The position numbers and the translations under genes are program-made. Shown piece after piece: positions 29,277 through 37,249 of a stretch of DNA of 37,249 bases. This DNA is from Thermofilaceae archaeon. Its GTDB lineage: Archaea; Thermoproteota; Thermoprotei; Thermofilales; Thermofilaceae. The stretch lies in contig JALVKT010000078.1 of the NCBI GenBank assembly GCA_027027675.1, forward strand, positions 1 through 37,249, in the 5' to 3' direction. The notes under the pieces were generated by a model. The model saw only the letters and a program-made list of their open reading frames with translations. It did not search any database and was not told where the DNA came from. Position 1 is the first letter of the stretch; each line of letters starts with the position of its first letter.

Positions 29277-29328
29277 CAGCCGCGCGCCGTGAAGGAGCCT
29301 TATAACCTCGCAGGCGTTACTCTATAAC

Positions 29329-30090
29329 GTGGGTGCCGTGGCGCCAAGACCCTGTAGACGTGTGAACGAGATAGACGTTGCGTTTGTAGAGCCGCTTTAC
29401 GACCAAAACGTGGGTTTCATCGCTAGGGCCATGAAGAACTTTTGCCTGGGAAGGCTTGTTTTAGTAAATCCTCGCTGTCCATTAGGGGTAGAGGCTATAA
29501 AGTATTCAATGCATGGCGTTGACAAGCTGAAAAACGCTGTTTTCATGAAAAGCGTGGAGAACCTTGTAAGCTCATACGACTACGTGCTTTGTAGCACGGG
29601 AAAAATCGGGTCCTCCATTATTAGGCGGAGCATGACCCCCGAGGAGGCTGCGAAAAGGATAGTGTCTTTTACGGGAAGGAGGGTTGTGGTGATAGGAAGA
29701 GAGGACAGGGGCCTTTCAAACGAGGAGCTAAAACTCTGTGACGCCATCGTCACAATACCTGCGAACCCTGAATACCCCATTCTTAACGCATCCCATGCAG
29801 CCACAATCTTGTTCTATATAATATATCGCACAGCACATGAAAACGTTAAAGTTATCGAGCGCCCCTCGCGCGAGGAACTCGAACACTTCATAGAATACCT
29901 CACTCTTCTAGCAAAGGAGCTTGGAATGAGGGAGGAGAAAGTAGACGGCCTAAAAACGGCTGCCCGCAGGCTGCTCGCAGAAACCACGGCTCCAGCACAA
30001 GACCTCTCGCTTTTATTCGGCGTTATACGCAAGAGCTACGAGAAAATACGTGCTCTGAAAGACCTGGAAAGAGGAGCTAAACCCGAATAG
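29329..30090 (+). CDS. trmJ: SPOUT tRNA 2'-O-methyltransferase TrmJ-like
   Basis: 253 residues from GTG 29329, which lies 26 bp after the centre of TATA element CTTATAAC (29299-29306), so probably leaderless; GTG 29362 (VNEIDVAFVEPLYDQNVG) is an alternative. The SPOUT knot motifs are present: ALDQNVGxxAR-like YDQNVGFIARAMKN, VVVIGREDRGLSNEELKLCD and IPANPEYPILNASHAATILF. The C-terminal helical tail (about 180-250) matches TrmJ, which methylates the ribose at position 32 of tRNAs. Confidence 0.92.
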   Translation: MGAVAPRPCRRVNEIDVAFVEPLYDQNVGFIARAMKNFCLGRLVLVNPRCPLGVEAIKYSMHGVDKLKNAVFMKSVENLVSSYDYVLCSTGKIGSSIIRRSMTPEEAAKRIVSFTGRRVVVIGREDRGLSNEELKLCDAIVTIPANPEYPILNASHAATILFYIIYRTAHENVKVIERPSREELEHFIEYLTLLAKELGMREEKVDGLKTAARRLLAETTAPAQDLSLLFGVIRKSYEKIRALKDLERGAKPE

Positions 30091-30130
30091 CTTATATCTA
30101 CTGTCTGGCAGATGAGTGTGGTGTGTGTAG

Positions 30131-30640
30131 ATGCCCCTTAGACCCGGTAAATGCTACAGACATTTTGGAACGCCACCCTATACCAGGCTCGAATACATAA
30201 AGAGCAGGCCACCAGTGCTCGTACCCAAGTTCGACCTCGGCAACTCTAGGGGCAACTTCCCCGTCACAGTTAAGCTTGTGGTTACAAGGGCGGGACAGAT
30301 AAGGGCGAACGCCCTCGAAGCGGCGAGGCAGCACGCAAACAAGTACATGGCTAGAAAGGTTGGAGAACAAAACTACTTTATGCGCATAGTAACCTATCCC
30401 CACCACATCCTAAGGGAAAACAAGATGATGGCAATGGCGGGCGCCGACCGTCTCCAGGACGGCATGAGGCTCTCCTTCGGGACACCTATTGGCAGGGCCG
30501 CCCGCGTTAGGAAGGGACAGGTGGTTATCTACATTAAGGTTAGGCCCCAGCACATCGAGGTTGCTAAGGAGGCTCTGAGGAGAGCTGCCTCGAAGCTCTC
30601 CCTTCCGGCGAGGATAATCATAGAAGAGGAGAATAATTAA
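30131..30640 (+). CDS. rpl10e: Large ribosomal subunit protein uL16 (L10e)
   Basis: 169 residues starting MPLRPGKCYRHFGTPPYTR, the classic archaeal uL16/L10e N-terminus, with ENKMMAMAGADRLQDGMRLS and FGTPIGRAARV in the loop near the peptidyl-transferase centre. A TATA box (about 30091-30098) lies roughly 36 bp before the ATG. Confidence 0.97.
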   Translation: MPLRPGKCYRHFGTPPYTRLEYIKSRPPVLVPKFDLGNSRGNFPVTVKLVVTRAGQIRANALEAARQHANKYMARKVGEQNYFMRIVTYPHHILRENKMMAMAGADRLQDGMRLSFGTPIGRAARVRKGQVVIYIKVRPQHIEVAKEALRRAASKLSLPARIIIEEENN

Positions 30641-30714
30641 CCACCTTAATTTTATAGTCAAACTATTTATCCGGAGAGAGCCACATTATGCGTAGCACTA
30701 TTATAGGGGGTTAT

Positions 30715-31425
30715 ATGAAGGAGCTGCACACCAGGCGCATAGAGGCTGCCATTGATGTGTGGAGTAAAATACTTCGGGGCGAGATAAGTTCCAGGGAGCA
30801 ACTGGTAGACTACGTGGAGCGGCTATACAGTATAAACGGGATAGAGCCTATACGGGGGAAGACGAAGATAAATATCTTCGACAAAGAGCTTGCAACAGTC
30901 TACCTTGTCGGCCGTTACGGTTTAGGCCTAGACGACGAGGAATTCGCCAAGTATTCAGGGCTTTTCCCCATAGAGCTGCACGCCGAAAAGGTTATCGAAA
31001 AAGTGCTTGAAGGCGCGGATCCCAGGAGTGCCATGGAGGAAGAGTATGGAGAGATCGACGAGAACCTTGTTTTCCGGGTTTTAAGGCTGGCTATGACGGC
31101 GGTGCTGCTGGGGTTCATGAGGGAAGAAGAATTTATTAGAGTTCTCGAGAGGTTCGAGGAAACCTTTGATGAGTATAAGAGGAAAATACAGGGGTTCAAG
31201 AGGTTCTACATAGCTTTCCGGGTAGCGGAGGAGGTGGCCGCCAGCCGCATCAGGAATCGCATAGAGAAGGAGGCCTTTAAACACGCGCTCTGCCTGAGGC
31301 TAAAAGCTGAAAAGGTCGCTCCGCCCGACTGGCTTGTACGTGAAATAGCGATAAACGTCCTAGGAGCCCCAGAGTATAGGGTAAACGACGCGTTAAGGAC
31401 TAATGGAGTTGAAGCTAGAATATAA
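30715..31425 (+). CDS. DUF2192 family protein
   Basis: 236 residues from ATG 30715 (MKELHTRRIEAAIDVWSKIL), with GGGGG a few bases upstream; ATG 30688 would add nine. Mostly helical. Conserved-looking block IEPIRGKTKINIFDKELATV and YLVGRYGLGLDDEEFAKYSG. It matches the uncharacterised DUF2192 family found in Thermoproteota. Function is unknown. Flanked by ribosomal genes uL16 and eS26. Confidence 0.8.
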   Translation: MKELHTRRIEAAIDVWSKILRGEISSREQLVDYVERLYSINGIEPIRGKTKINIFDKELATVYLVGRYGLGLDDEEFAKYSGLFPIELHAEKVIEKVLEGADPRSAMEEEYGEIDENLVFRVLRLAMTAVLLGFMREEEFIRVLERFEETFDEYKRKIQGFKRFYIAFRVAEEVAASRIRNRIEKEAFKHALCLRLKAEKVAPPDWLVREIAINVLGAPEYRVNDALRTNGVEARI

Positions 31426-31476
31426 CCTTGGGAAACCTATTTTAGATGGGCCCTCAGCCTAATCCTAGGTCATCTT

Positions 31477-31770
31477 ATGCCTAAGAAGAGAAAGAGCAGG
31501 GGAAGACATAAGGGTGGGAAAGGTAAGGAGGATCTCGTCCAGTGCGACGAGTGCGGAGCTCTAATACCGCGCTCCAAGGCAATCAAAATTACAAAGCCGG
31601 TAATTCCCATAGACTACCAGCTGGCAAGGGAGCTCCGGCAGAAGGGCGCGGTGATACCACAGTACTATGTCACAAAGTATCTCTGCGTTAAGTGTGCCAT
31701 ACACAGGGGGATAGTGAAGATAAGGGCCGAAGATGAACGCAAAAAGATACCTAGACAGTATAGGTTCTAA
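31477..31770 (+). CDS. rps26e: Small ribosomal subunit protein eS26
   Basis: 97 residues with a basic N-terminus (PKKRKSRGRHKGGKGK) and zinc-binding pairs QCDECGALIPRSKAI and YLCVKCAIHRGIVKIR. eS26 lies at the mRNA exit channel near the 3' end of 16S rRNA. Its last 38 bases overlap the start of the TrmY-like gene. Confidence 0.96.
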   Translation: MPKKRKSRGRHKGGKGKEDLVQCDECGALIPRSKAIKITKPVIPIDYQLARELRQKGAVIPQYYVTKYLCVKCAIHRGIVKIRAEDERKKIPRQYRF

Positions 31771-32344
31771 GTATAAACGGGTTTTTATCATCTATTCTTC
31801 AACTGGAGCCACAGAGCCCGTTTTTACAGAAAAGACTCTGGCAACGCTCGGCGGAAGAATGGATGTAGTGGCGCGTACAGCGTTTTACGCGTTACATGAT
31901 GTAAAGCCGTGCCGGCCAGACACGCTGTTTATAGCGCACCTTGAAGGGCAGCCCTCGCCCCCCAGGCAGGTATACATAGACTGTAACTCCTCAGCGAAGA
32001 TGCCCATTGGAGAAAGGGACATGGGGAGGCTTCTGAGAACCCTTCTTGAATCCCAGGAAAGCCGCTCTACCTTCACAGGTCTGATAGACCGTCTACGGCG
32101 AAAAACCGCTGTTTATACATTACATGAAAGTGGAGAAGACATAGAGCGTGCGTTAAAACACCCAAGCCTGCCGGCAGCATTCATACTAGGCGACCAAAAA
32201 GGGTTTCCCCGGATCTATGAGGACTATCTCCTCAGATACACGGCTCCTATAAGTATAGGCCCCCGCCCCTACTTAGCAAGCCATGTTGCAGCATTCGTCA
32301 ACGAGTGGCTGGATTCAAGTTTACGTCTTCTTTCTTCGGAATAA
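31733..32344 (+). CDS. trmY: SPOUT methyltransferase, TrmY-like (tRNA pseudouridine-54 N1)
   Basis: 203 residues from ATG 31733, inside the end of eS26. The features GGRMDVVARTAFYALHDVKP, TLFIAHLEGQP, KMPIGERDMGRLLRTLLES and the knot region YTLHESGED plus AFILGDQKGFP follow the TrmY pattern (LDxxxR, acidic insert, LHE.G, LGD/SDH.F). TrmY methylates N1 of pseudouridine 54 in the T loop, stabilising archaeal tRNAs. It overlaps the opposite-strand gene at its 3' end by 47 bases. Confidence 0.85.
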   Translation: MNAKRYLDSIGSKYKRVFIIYSSTGATEPVFTEKTLATLGGRMDVVARTAFYALHDVKPCRPDTLFIAHLEGQPSPPRQVYIDCNSSAKMPIGERDMGRLLRTLLESQESRSTFTGLIDRLRRKTAVYTLHESGEDIERALKHPSLPAAFILGDQKGFPRIYEDYLLRYTAPISIGPRPYLASHVAAFVNEWLDSSLRLLSSE

Positions 32345-34217
32345 ATGGGGGTCTCATCCTGTACTCTTCCCGCATATACTTATCAACGAGAGGGGAAGTC
32401 TCCTCTAAATATCGCGGCAGAGGCCTAATCATAGCAGCTAAACGCCTAGAATAGCATCTCGTACACACATCGCTGAGGTGAGAAGACGTGTATCCACAGG
32501 TAAGGCAGGTCTTGAGTTTTCCAAGCGAAAACGTGTACGTTTTTACGCCAGCTTCTTCAAGCATTTTAGCGGCTGTTGTAACCTCGTACACAGAGGTTTT
32601 CTGGCTGAGTTTGATCTCCGCCGCGCTTAGGGATTCTCCGGGAAAAAGTGACTGGATTTTTCCTTCTTTCTCCGCGTAGAACTCTAGGTCGCCTGTGTTG
32701 AAGGATACGGGAGAGAACATGTTAACATGAACGTGAAGCGGTATACGAGTAGGAGTGTTCAAGACGGCTGAAGCCCTGTTAAAGGGGTGTAGCGGTGCGA
32801 AAAAGACGCGACGAACTTGGACGTCACTTATATCTCTCGTTAATTCCCGCCATATATCTAAGATTTTCTCTAAAAGAATCCTATATGTGTACAAGCGAGA
32901 TCTTTTGTCATTTAACAAGTCAATATAGACCTCCATAGATGAAATATACATGGCCTCAACTCCGACATAAGACAATTGGACAGCCTCTACAGGCGACTTC
33001 AACCTTAAAGCTCCAAGTAAGTGTTTTGTTTTAGCGAGGCGGCTGCGAAGAACGTTTTTCTCAAGGTCTCCGAGAACCTGGTTCACGTATTCATCCGGCT
33101 TCATGCCGTAAAGATGCTGGCGAAGATAGAGTGAAGGGAGTAGAACGCTAAAAGATGCGTGGAGAACCTCTTCTTCGCCGGACTTTATGGCGTAGTTGAG
33201 AAGAGAGGGAAAAGTGTTGCTTGAGGTTATGATGACGGAGAAGCCCTTGTTTATAAGCGGGGTAATAGTGTAAAGCATCGCCTGGTCGCTAGATAGAGGC
33301 CGCCGCGTCTTCACCACAAATAACGTGTTGTGAAAACTATCTCGGGGAACCTTGTTTCTTATACTCTCCAACGCCCCTTCGCGATTAAGTACCACTGTGA
33401 GAGGAACACTTTTTTCGAGAAACTCTACAATTTCTAGCAGGTTGCTTGGAGGAGAAGAATACTCGAGGACAAGTTCAGAAATCTTCTCGCTTTCCCTAGA
33501 AACTCTTTTTACGTCTTCCACTGAGGGGTCTATGAGATGAACTAGAAGGAAGCCTCGTGGAAACATTTTAAAAAAGAACATGTTCTGGGAAAAAACGTTT
33601 AACAGTCCTCCCTTTTCCAGAAGAGAAACTGTATACCGCTGGATGATTCTCTCACGTTCCACGAACGAGTCAAAGCCATGCTTTTTGCCTATCCATATTG
33701 AGTAGGAGAACTGCTCACTTAACCATCCCTTATCCTCGACTTCGGCAATCAAGTGCAATAGTAGCCGGTCTTTAAGTATCACACTCTCTTCCATAGACGA
33801 AAATTTTTCGATAAGCTTAGAGACGAGCCTCTGTCTCTTCGAATGCGGCATCGAGGCTGACGCTACCTCTGAGAGTATGCGTGTTAAATAACTGCTCATA
33901 TCTTCACTGTACAGGTTTTCATGTAGTACTCGTACTCGTGTGCCGCCGAGAAGTATGTATTTTGAATTTAACAGTATTTTATATAGTAGCAGGCCACGTT
34001 GTGTCAAAAAATATTTGCCTCGTTCATCTTGTTCTACGACGCCGTCTTCTCTCAATTTTTTAAGGTGATTTGACAGGAGCGACGAATATACGGTATCCCC
34101 AAGTTCATCCATAATTTCCTTGAATGACAACTTTTTATCCGGGCCTAAAATCTCGACAATCCTCATCTTAATGGAGTTTCGCAGTATATTGAAAGCCCAG
34201 AGCGCTTCGTCAGACAT
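32298..34217 (-). CDS. Winged-helix protein with an NrdD-like (degenerate) C-terminal region
   Basis: 639 residues. The N-terminus (about 1-85) is an ArsR-type winged helix (FNILRNSIKMRIVEILGPDK, SSLLSNHLKKLREDGVVEQD, KYFLTQRGLLL). The long remainder shows faint similarity in layout to the C-terminal barrel of anaerobic ribonucleotide reductase NrdD: NMFSPVSFNTGDLEFYAEKE, QSLFPGESLSAAEI, then a four-cysteine site CLTC (571-574) and CTRC (585-588). The NrdD glycyl-radical loop and its following Arg-Val-Gly-Tyr motif are absent, so catalysis is unlikely. It may be a nucleotide-sensing repressor. The gene looks more AT-rich than its neighbours and has no co-directional partner. Confidence 0.8.
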   Translation of the reverse strand: MSDEALWAFNILRNSIKMRIVEILGPDKKLSFKEIMDELGDTVYSSLLSNHLKKLREDGVVEQDERGKYFLTQRGLLLYKILLNSKYILLGGTRVRVLHENLYSEDMSSYLTRILSEVASASMPHSKRQRLVSKLIEKFSSMEESVILKDRLLLHLIAEVEDKGWLSEQFSYSIWIGKKHGFDSFVERERIIQRYTVSLLEKGGLLNVFSQNMFFFKMFPRGFLLVHLIDPSVEDVKRVSRESEKISELVLEYSSPPSNLLEIVEFLEKSVPLTVVLNREGALESIRNKVPRDSFHNTLFVVKTRRPLSSDQAMLYTITPLINKGFSVIITSSNTFPSLLNYAIKSGEEEVLHASFSVLLPSLYLRQHLYGMKPDEYVNQVLGDLEKNVLRSRLAKTKHLLGALRLKSPVEAVQLSYVGVEAMYISSMEVYIDLLNDKRSRLYTYRILLEKILDIWRELTRDISDVQVRRVFFAPLHPFNRASAVLNTPTRIPLHVHVNMFSPVSFNTGDLEFYAEKEGKIQSLFPGESLSAAEIKLSQKTSVYEVTTAAKMLEEAGVKTYTFSLGKLKTCLTCGYTSSHLSDVCTRCYSRRLAAMIRPLPRYLEETSPLVDKYMREEYRMRPPFIPKKEDVNLNPATR

Positions 34218-34350
34218 GAGTCAACCATTTTGTCCCGTAGATGGTTGATATGCTCTGCGGTTTTCTCTAGCCGCGCCTCTACAGATGTATTACGAGAGTA
34301 CAGTTATTTTCACACATCTTAGGGAAGAAAGCCTCTAAAATGTATAGTTA

Positions 34351-34722
34351 ATGGAAAATGTTTCAAACATGCAGAAGAGGAATGTGTATAGGAATTATGA
34401 CACTTTCAGAGCCCTAATAATATCTACGCTGGCCGAGATGATACAAAGAACCAAGGGGAACATGCTCACCTTCAACTCAAAAAAGGTGGCCATACTCGCC
34501 GACATAGACACGCACCCCGTCATACTCACGCTCGTAAAAGACGTGCTCGAAGACCTTAGGCGTAGAGGATACATAAACTACATGGGCCGCTCCAAACACG
34601 GGGTAAAATACGTTGTGAATAGTAGGAGCCCCCTCTGGAAGGCAGCAAAAGAGGGAGGAATAGAATCCGTTGCGAGGCTCCTCCAACTCGGCGAGGCCGT
34701 GGCAAAACTTAAGGTTTCTTAA
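34351..34722 (+). CDS. Winged-helix-like hypothetical protein
   Basis: 123 residues from ATG 34351 (or ATG 34369, MQKRNVYRN). TFRALIISTLAEMIQRTKGN and VKDVLEDLRRRGYINYMGRS with KHGVKYVVNSRSPLWKAAKE read as helix-helix-recognition helix-wing. DNA or RNA binding is likely but no specific family is recognised. It starts 14 bases before the next small gene and probably shares its transcript. Confidence 0.78.
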   Translation: MENVSNMQKRNVYRNYDTFRALIISTLAEMIQRTKGNMLTFNSKKVAILADIDTHPVILTLVKDVLEDLRRRGYINYMGRSKHGVKYVVNSRSPLWKAAKEGGIESVARLLQLGEAVAKLKVS

Positions 34723-34736
34723 CGGCTCTTCAACCC

Positions 34737-35057
34737 GTGGATATTAGGGCGCTTCTACGCAGGCTCTGCGCTATCGCCGTAAAGGAAAACCTTGAGTGTC
34801 CCACGGTTACAAAGGTTTACATTTACAAGTCGTCAACGAGGATAAGAGGAGGCTGGGTCAAGATCCTGGAAGGCGTTTATATAGAACCGGTGACCGAGAG
34901 CCTCGCGGTTAAAGACGCCACTCCCGACATGCTGATCTTCAGGTTAACGGCAGGCTACATGGCCCTTGCATACTATAAAACCTACGGCAGACTTGATGCC
35001 AAGCGCGCAGAGAGCCTGGCGCGCCGCTACTACTTTAAACTCCTAGTAGGAGGGTAA
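34737..35057 (+). CDS. Hypothetical protein, 106 residues
   Basis: From GTG 34737: VDIRALLRRLCAIAVKENLE, then a beta-rich middle (VTKVYIYKSSTRIRGGWVKI) and a C-terminal helix (RAESLARRYYFKLLVGG). I do not recognise a family. It has no membrane segment. It is four bases before the THUMP methyltransferase gene, whose Shine-Dalgarno sequence (TAGGAGGGT) lies over its last codons, suggesting co-translation and a possible tRNA-related role. Confidence 0.72.
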   Translation: MDIRALLRRLCAIAVKENLECPTVTKVYIYKSSTRIRGGWVKILEGVYIEPVTESLAVKDATPDMLIFRLTAGYMALAYYKTYGRLDAKRAESLARRYYFKLLVGG

Positions 35058-35061
35058 GCAG

Positions 35062-36063
35062 ATGCCCCTCTACGCTAATGAGTGGATAGAGTTGACGACA
35101 GTGCCGGGCCTGGAAGAGCTTCTCTACCTAGAAGCTAGGGAAAAACTAGGCGTCACAGGGGGGAGAGTTAGAAGACTCGGCGGCCGCGTCTATACGCCAT
35201 GTAGGGGATGCATAGGAAGGGTTAGACGGCTAACCCTGGCCGAGCATGCAACGATTTTATTCTCGGAAGACTCTAGCCTAAGAAAAGCGGTCAGCGACGC
35301 CATGTATTTAATACGACAATACGTTGAGGGGCTCTCCACATTTTCCGTGCACGCTGAGAGGATAACTAAAGAGTTACCAGCAACTTCCGTGGACATAGCC
35401 TCCGAGGCGGGGCGAATTATAAGCGAGGCGACAGGTCTCAACGTTTCACTGGACAGCCCCGACATAGTGTTCCACGTGGAGTACGAAGCAGGCACTTACA
35501 GGGTAGGCGTCAGGTTAACGCCCCACAGAGGTCTTAGAGACAGGCCCTACAGGCTCTACGTACATCCATCGGCGCTTAACCCCATATTGGCCGCCGCCAT
35601 GTGTAGGCTCGCCGGAGCAAGCAGCATCTATGACCCCTACTGTGGCAGCGGCACAATACCTATCGAGTGCGCCCTAGGCGGGTCCTGGAAGGCTGTGGGG
35701 AGCGACGTGGTAAGCCGCCACATAATGGGGGCAAAGGTAAACGCGTCACTTGCAGGAGTTCGCGAAAAGACGGAGTTCTTCGTCGCAGAGGCCACGCGTA
35801 TAGGGGTCACGGCCACGGGCGTGGAGGCAATAGTGACTAATCCTCCCTTTGGCGTTAGGGAGAAAGCGTGGGGTGGGCTCCGGAAAACCTACAGGTCAAT
35901 ATTTAGGGTCGCAGATGATGCTGGAGCGGGCAAAGTGGTGGTTCTCACCAGTAAAAGCCTCTTATTGAAAAGGTCTGCCCCGGAAAACTACGTACTCGAG
36001 AAGAAGATACACATTATAGAGGGTGGGCTCCACGCGTACGTCCACGTGTATCGCAACTACTGA
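35062..36063 (+). CDS. THUMP-domain tRNA guanine-N2 methyltransferase (Trm14/TrmN-like)
   Basis: 333 residues. N-terminal THUMP-type domain (about 5-150, beginning WIELTTVPGLEELLYLEARE), then a Rossmann methyltransferase: HPSALNPILAAAMCRLAGAS, DPYCGSGTIPIECALGG (SAM motif), acidic loop GSDVVS, and catalytic TNPPFG. The NPPF(G/Y) motif indicates amino-group (N2-guanine) methylation; archaeal Trm14 makes m2G at position 6 of tRNA and is the closest match, with Trm-G10 as the alternative. The last seven bases overlap aPelota on the other strand. Confidence 0.9.
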   Translation: MPLYANEWIELTTVPGLEELLYLEAREKLGVTGGRVRRLGGRVYTPCRGCIGRVRRLTLAEHATILFSEDSSLRKAVSDAMYLIRQYVEGLSTFSVHAERITKELPATSVDIASEAGRIISEATGLNVSLDSPDIVFHVEYEAGTYRVGVRLTPHRGLRDRPYRLYVHPSALNPILAAAMCRLAGASSIYDPYCGSGTIPIECALGGSWKAVGSDVVSRHIMGAKVNASLAGVREKTEFFVAEATRIGVTATGVEAIVTNPPFGVREKAWGGLRKTYRSIFRVADDAGAGKVVVLTSKSLLLKRSAPENYVLEKKIHIIEGGLHAYVHVYRNY

Positions 36064-37142
36064 TTTTCAAGCGGAAAATATAGTTCAGCCACAGCTTTAC
36101 CCATCCTCTTAAGCTTCTCCCCAGCCTCACTGTTTCCTGGGACGAGAACTATATTCCCGGAATGCCTGTAAACATTGTCAAGTAGCGTCAGAACACGATC
36201 CGAGAGTTCCTCGTCAAACAGAGCATCATCCACGAGTAAAAGCTTCTTAACAGCCCCCCACTCCGCAGCCCTAAAAGCCTCTTCCAAGCCCACGGCGACC
36301 TTTCTGTCACCCCTGGCGAGCCTCGCCAAGAGCTCATCGATGTTTTCCTGCTCAAACTCCCTTCTAACCTCGCTGAAGAGGCTACGCATGTCATCCCTAC
36401 GCGTAAGCTCGTAGATCCCCGCCTCGCCGCCCTCGTACACCTTCACATACCTAATTCTACCCTTAACGCCGAGCCTCGACATAACATCCTCGAGAATTCT
36501 CTTCAAATGTTCCGGAGCCGCAACCACTACAGTCTCATAGTCCTCTAACCGGTACTGCTCAAAAATCCTCTCCAACACTTTCCTTAACGAGGGCTCCACT
36601 CTCTCCCTAATACTCTTCTCCTCTCTCCTACGGGAAGTCGAGAGACGAGCTACTCCACGCACATCAATACCTATAGGCGACACCACACCCACAGCGACCT
36701 CGTCCTCGCCCACCGAGAGGAGAAGCACACGCCTATAATTCGTCGCAGCCCGCCTCAAAAGCTCCTCCTCAAAACTCGTGAGAGGACGCCTCTTAACAAT
36801 TCTGACCCTGTCGCCAACTCGCACAACAAGCGTGTGAAAAGACCCTTTAGCGTGCAAATACTCCGGAGCGTCCACCACCCGCCCAGTAAGCCTGAGGGAA
36901 TTCGAAAACCTATGGTAGCTCTTCTTCTCAACCTCTATCCCCATGTAGACCTTTACCCTCTCCCCCTTCTCCGAGCCCTCCTCCCTATCAATCCTCAGCT
37001 GCCTCGTAGTATACCCGTATACCACGTCGCCCCTCTCAACTATCAGCGACAAATAGTACAGGTCCTCGGGAGCCTCAACCAGAACTTCCAGGGAATTATT
37101 CTTCTCCACCCTCTCCAGCACTCTCACGCCACAACACCTCAT
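36057..37142 (-). CDS. pelA: mRNA surveillance protein aPelota
   Basis: 361 residues from ATG 37142 (MRCCGVRVLERVEKNNSLEV). N-terminal Sm-like domain (about 1-130, ending LHAKGSFHTLVVRVGDRVRI), middle eRF1-like domain 2 and C-terminal domain 3 with KKLLLVDDALFDEELSDRVL. A longer frame from 37199 exists, but Pelota proteins start just before the (R/K)xLE segment. aPelota with aABCE1 and aEF1-alpha releases stalled ribosomes. It lacks the eRF1 GGQ motif, as expected. Confidence 0.94.
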   Translation of the reverse strand: MRCCGVRVLERVEKNNSLEVLVEAPEDLYYLSLIVERGDVVYGYTTRQLRIDREEGSEKGERVKVYMGIEVEKKSYHRFSNSLRLTGRVVDAPEYLHAKGSFHTLVVRVGDRVRIVKRRPLTSFEEELLRRAATNYRRVLLLSVGEDEVAVGVVSPIGIDVRGVARLSTSRRREEKSIRERVEPSLRKVLERIFEQYRLEDYETVVVAAPEHLKRILEDVMSRLGVKGRIRYVKVYEGGEAGIYELTRRDDMRSLFSEVRREFEQENIDELLARLARGDRKVAVGLEEAFRAAEWGAVKKLLLVDDALFDEELSDRVLTLLDNVYRHSGNIVLVPGNSEAGEKLKRMGKAVAELYFPLENQ

Positions 37143-37249
37143 ATAGGCGGAGCGCGTTCTCCACCTCTGAAAGCACCTTCGCAGTAACCCACCATGCATC
37201 TAAAGGGAAAGGCGCTATAGAAACCCTAACCCCCCTCAACGCGGAGACC
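37096..37249 (-). CDS. C-terminal end of an upstream gene (cut by window edge)
   Basis: One minus-strand frame is open from the right edge to TAA 37096-37098, coding for a plausible C-terminus: VSALRGVRVSIAPFPLDAWW, then VTAKVLSEVENALRLYEVLW and RESAGEGGEE. The other two frames have stops within it. It overlaps the aPelota start by 47 bases, as operon-paired archaeal genes often do. With only about 50 residues visible, no family can be named. Confidence 0.5.
   Translation of the reverse strand, partial: VSALRGVRVSIAPFPLDAWWVTAKVLSEVENALRLYEVLWRESAGEGGEE

Overview
This 37-kb window comes from a hyperthermophilic archaeon of the phylum Thermoproteota (Crenarchaeota), most likely a Thermofilum-like or other Thermoproteales-type lineage. 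The evidence is a crenactin/arcadin (actin) cluster, an Alba chromatin protein, archaeal-only ribosomal proteins (eL20, eL31, eL39, eS19, eS26), aPelota, NMD3 and DUF2070 genes, tRNA genes with several small bulge-helix-bulge introns at unusual positions, and promoters with TATA boxes about 26 bp upstream of leaderless or nearly leaderless starts. No bacterial-type gene, insertion sequence or CRISPR array was seen. The species assignment is an inference.

Layout. (1) 1-6.3 kb, minus strand: a translation and secretion superoperon reading leftward: eS19, PDCD5-like, eL39, eL31, aIF6, eL20, prefoldin alpha, FtsY, ornithine carbamoyltransferase, SecE, Spt5, and a UbiD-family decarboxylase cut by the window edge. 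(2) 6.4-8.3 kb: TrmI, an aDim2-like KH protein, an intron-containing tRNA-Leu(CAA), and a Cas2-like small protein preceded by a possible leader peptide. (3) 8.3-12.6 kb: an omega-aminotransferase divergent from a four-subunit 2-oxoacid:ferredoxin oxidoreductase operon (gamma-delta-alpha-beta). The gamma gene has no normal start codon in front of its essential N-terminus. (4) 12.5-15.3 kb: DUF2070 membrane protein, aIF1A, RIO1 kinase. (5) 15.4-18.9 kb: a three-gene ParA-like / coiled-coil / VirB11-like ATPase set, a CAT-anticodon tRNA with two introns, an HTH-CBS regulator, and a small winged-helix protein. (6) 18.9-19.4 kb: an AT-rich gene-free stretch carrying two nearly identical 22-bp origin recognition boxes in inverted orientation plus a third degenerate copy. 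This is very probably a chromosomal replication origin. (7) 19.4-22.2 kb: PINc-ATPase-KH protein, Alba, and two small unknown genes. (8) 22.3-26.9 kb: the crenactin operon (crenactin, arcadin-2-like, a small acidic protein, Rad50-like arcadin-4, a ribbon-helix-helix protein), followed by a KaiC-like ATPase with its own promoter. (9) 27.9-37.2 kb: ribosome and tRNA maintenance genes (DUF424, NMD3, TrmJ, uL16, DUF2192, eS26, TrmY-like, Trm14-like, aPelota), interrupted by a large, unusual winged-helix protein with an NrdD-like C-terminal region.

Most of the window is informational (translation, tRNA modification, ribosome maturation). Its more distinctive parts lie around the origin: two copies of one palindrome, about 1.2 kb left and 1.9 kb right of it, a ParA/VirB11-like ATPase pair within 4 kb, and the actin cytoskeleton operon within 4 kb. 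This suggests, without proving it, that replication, chromatin, segregation and cell-shape functions are grouped here. Several divergent gene pairs appear to share one TATA element between two near-leaderless transcripts.
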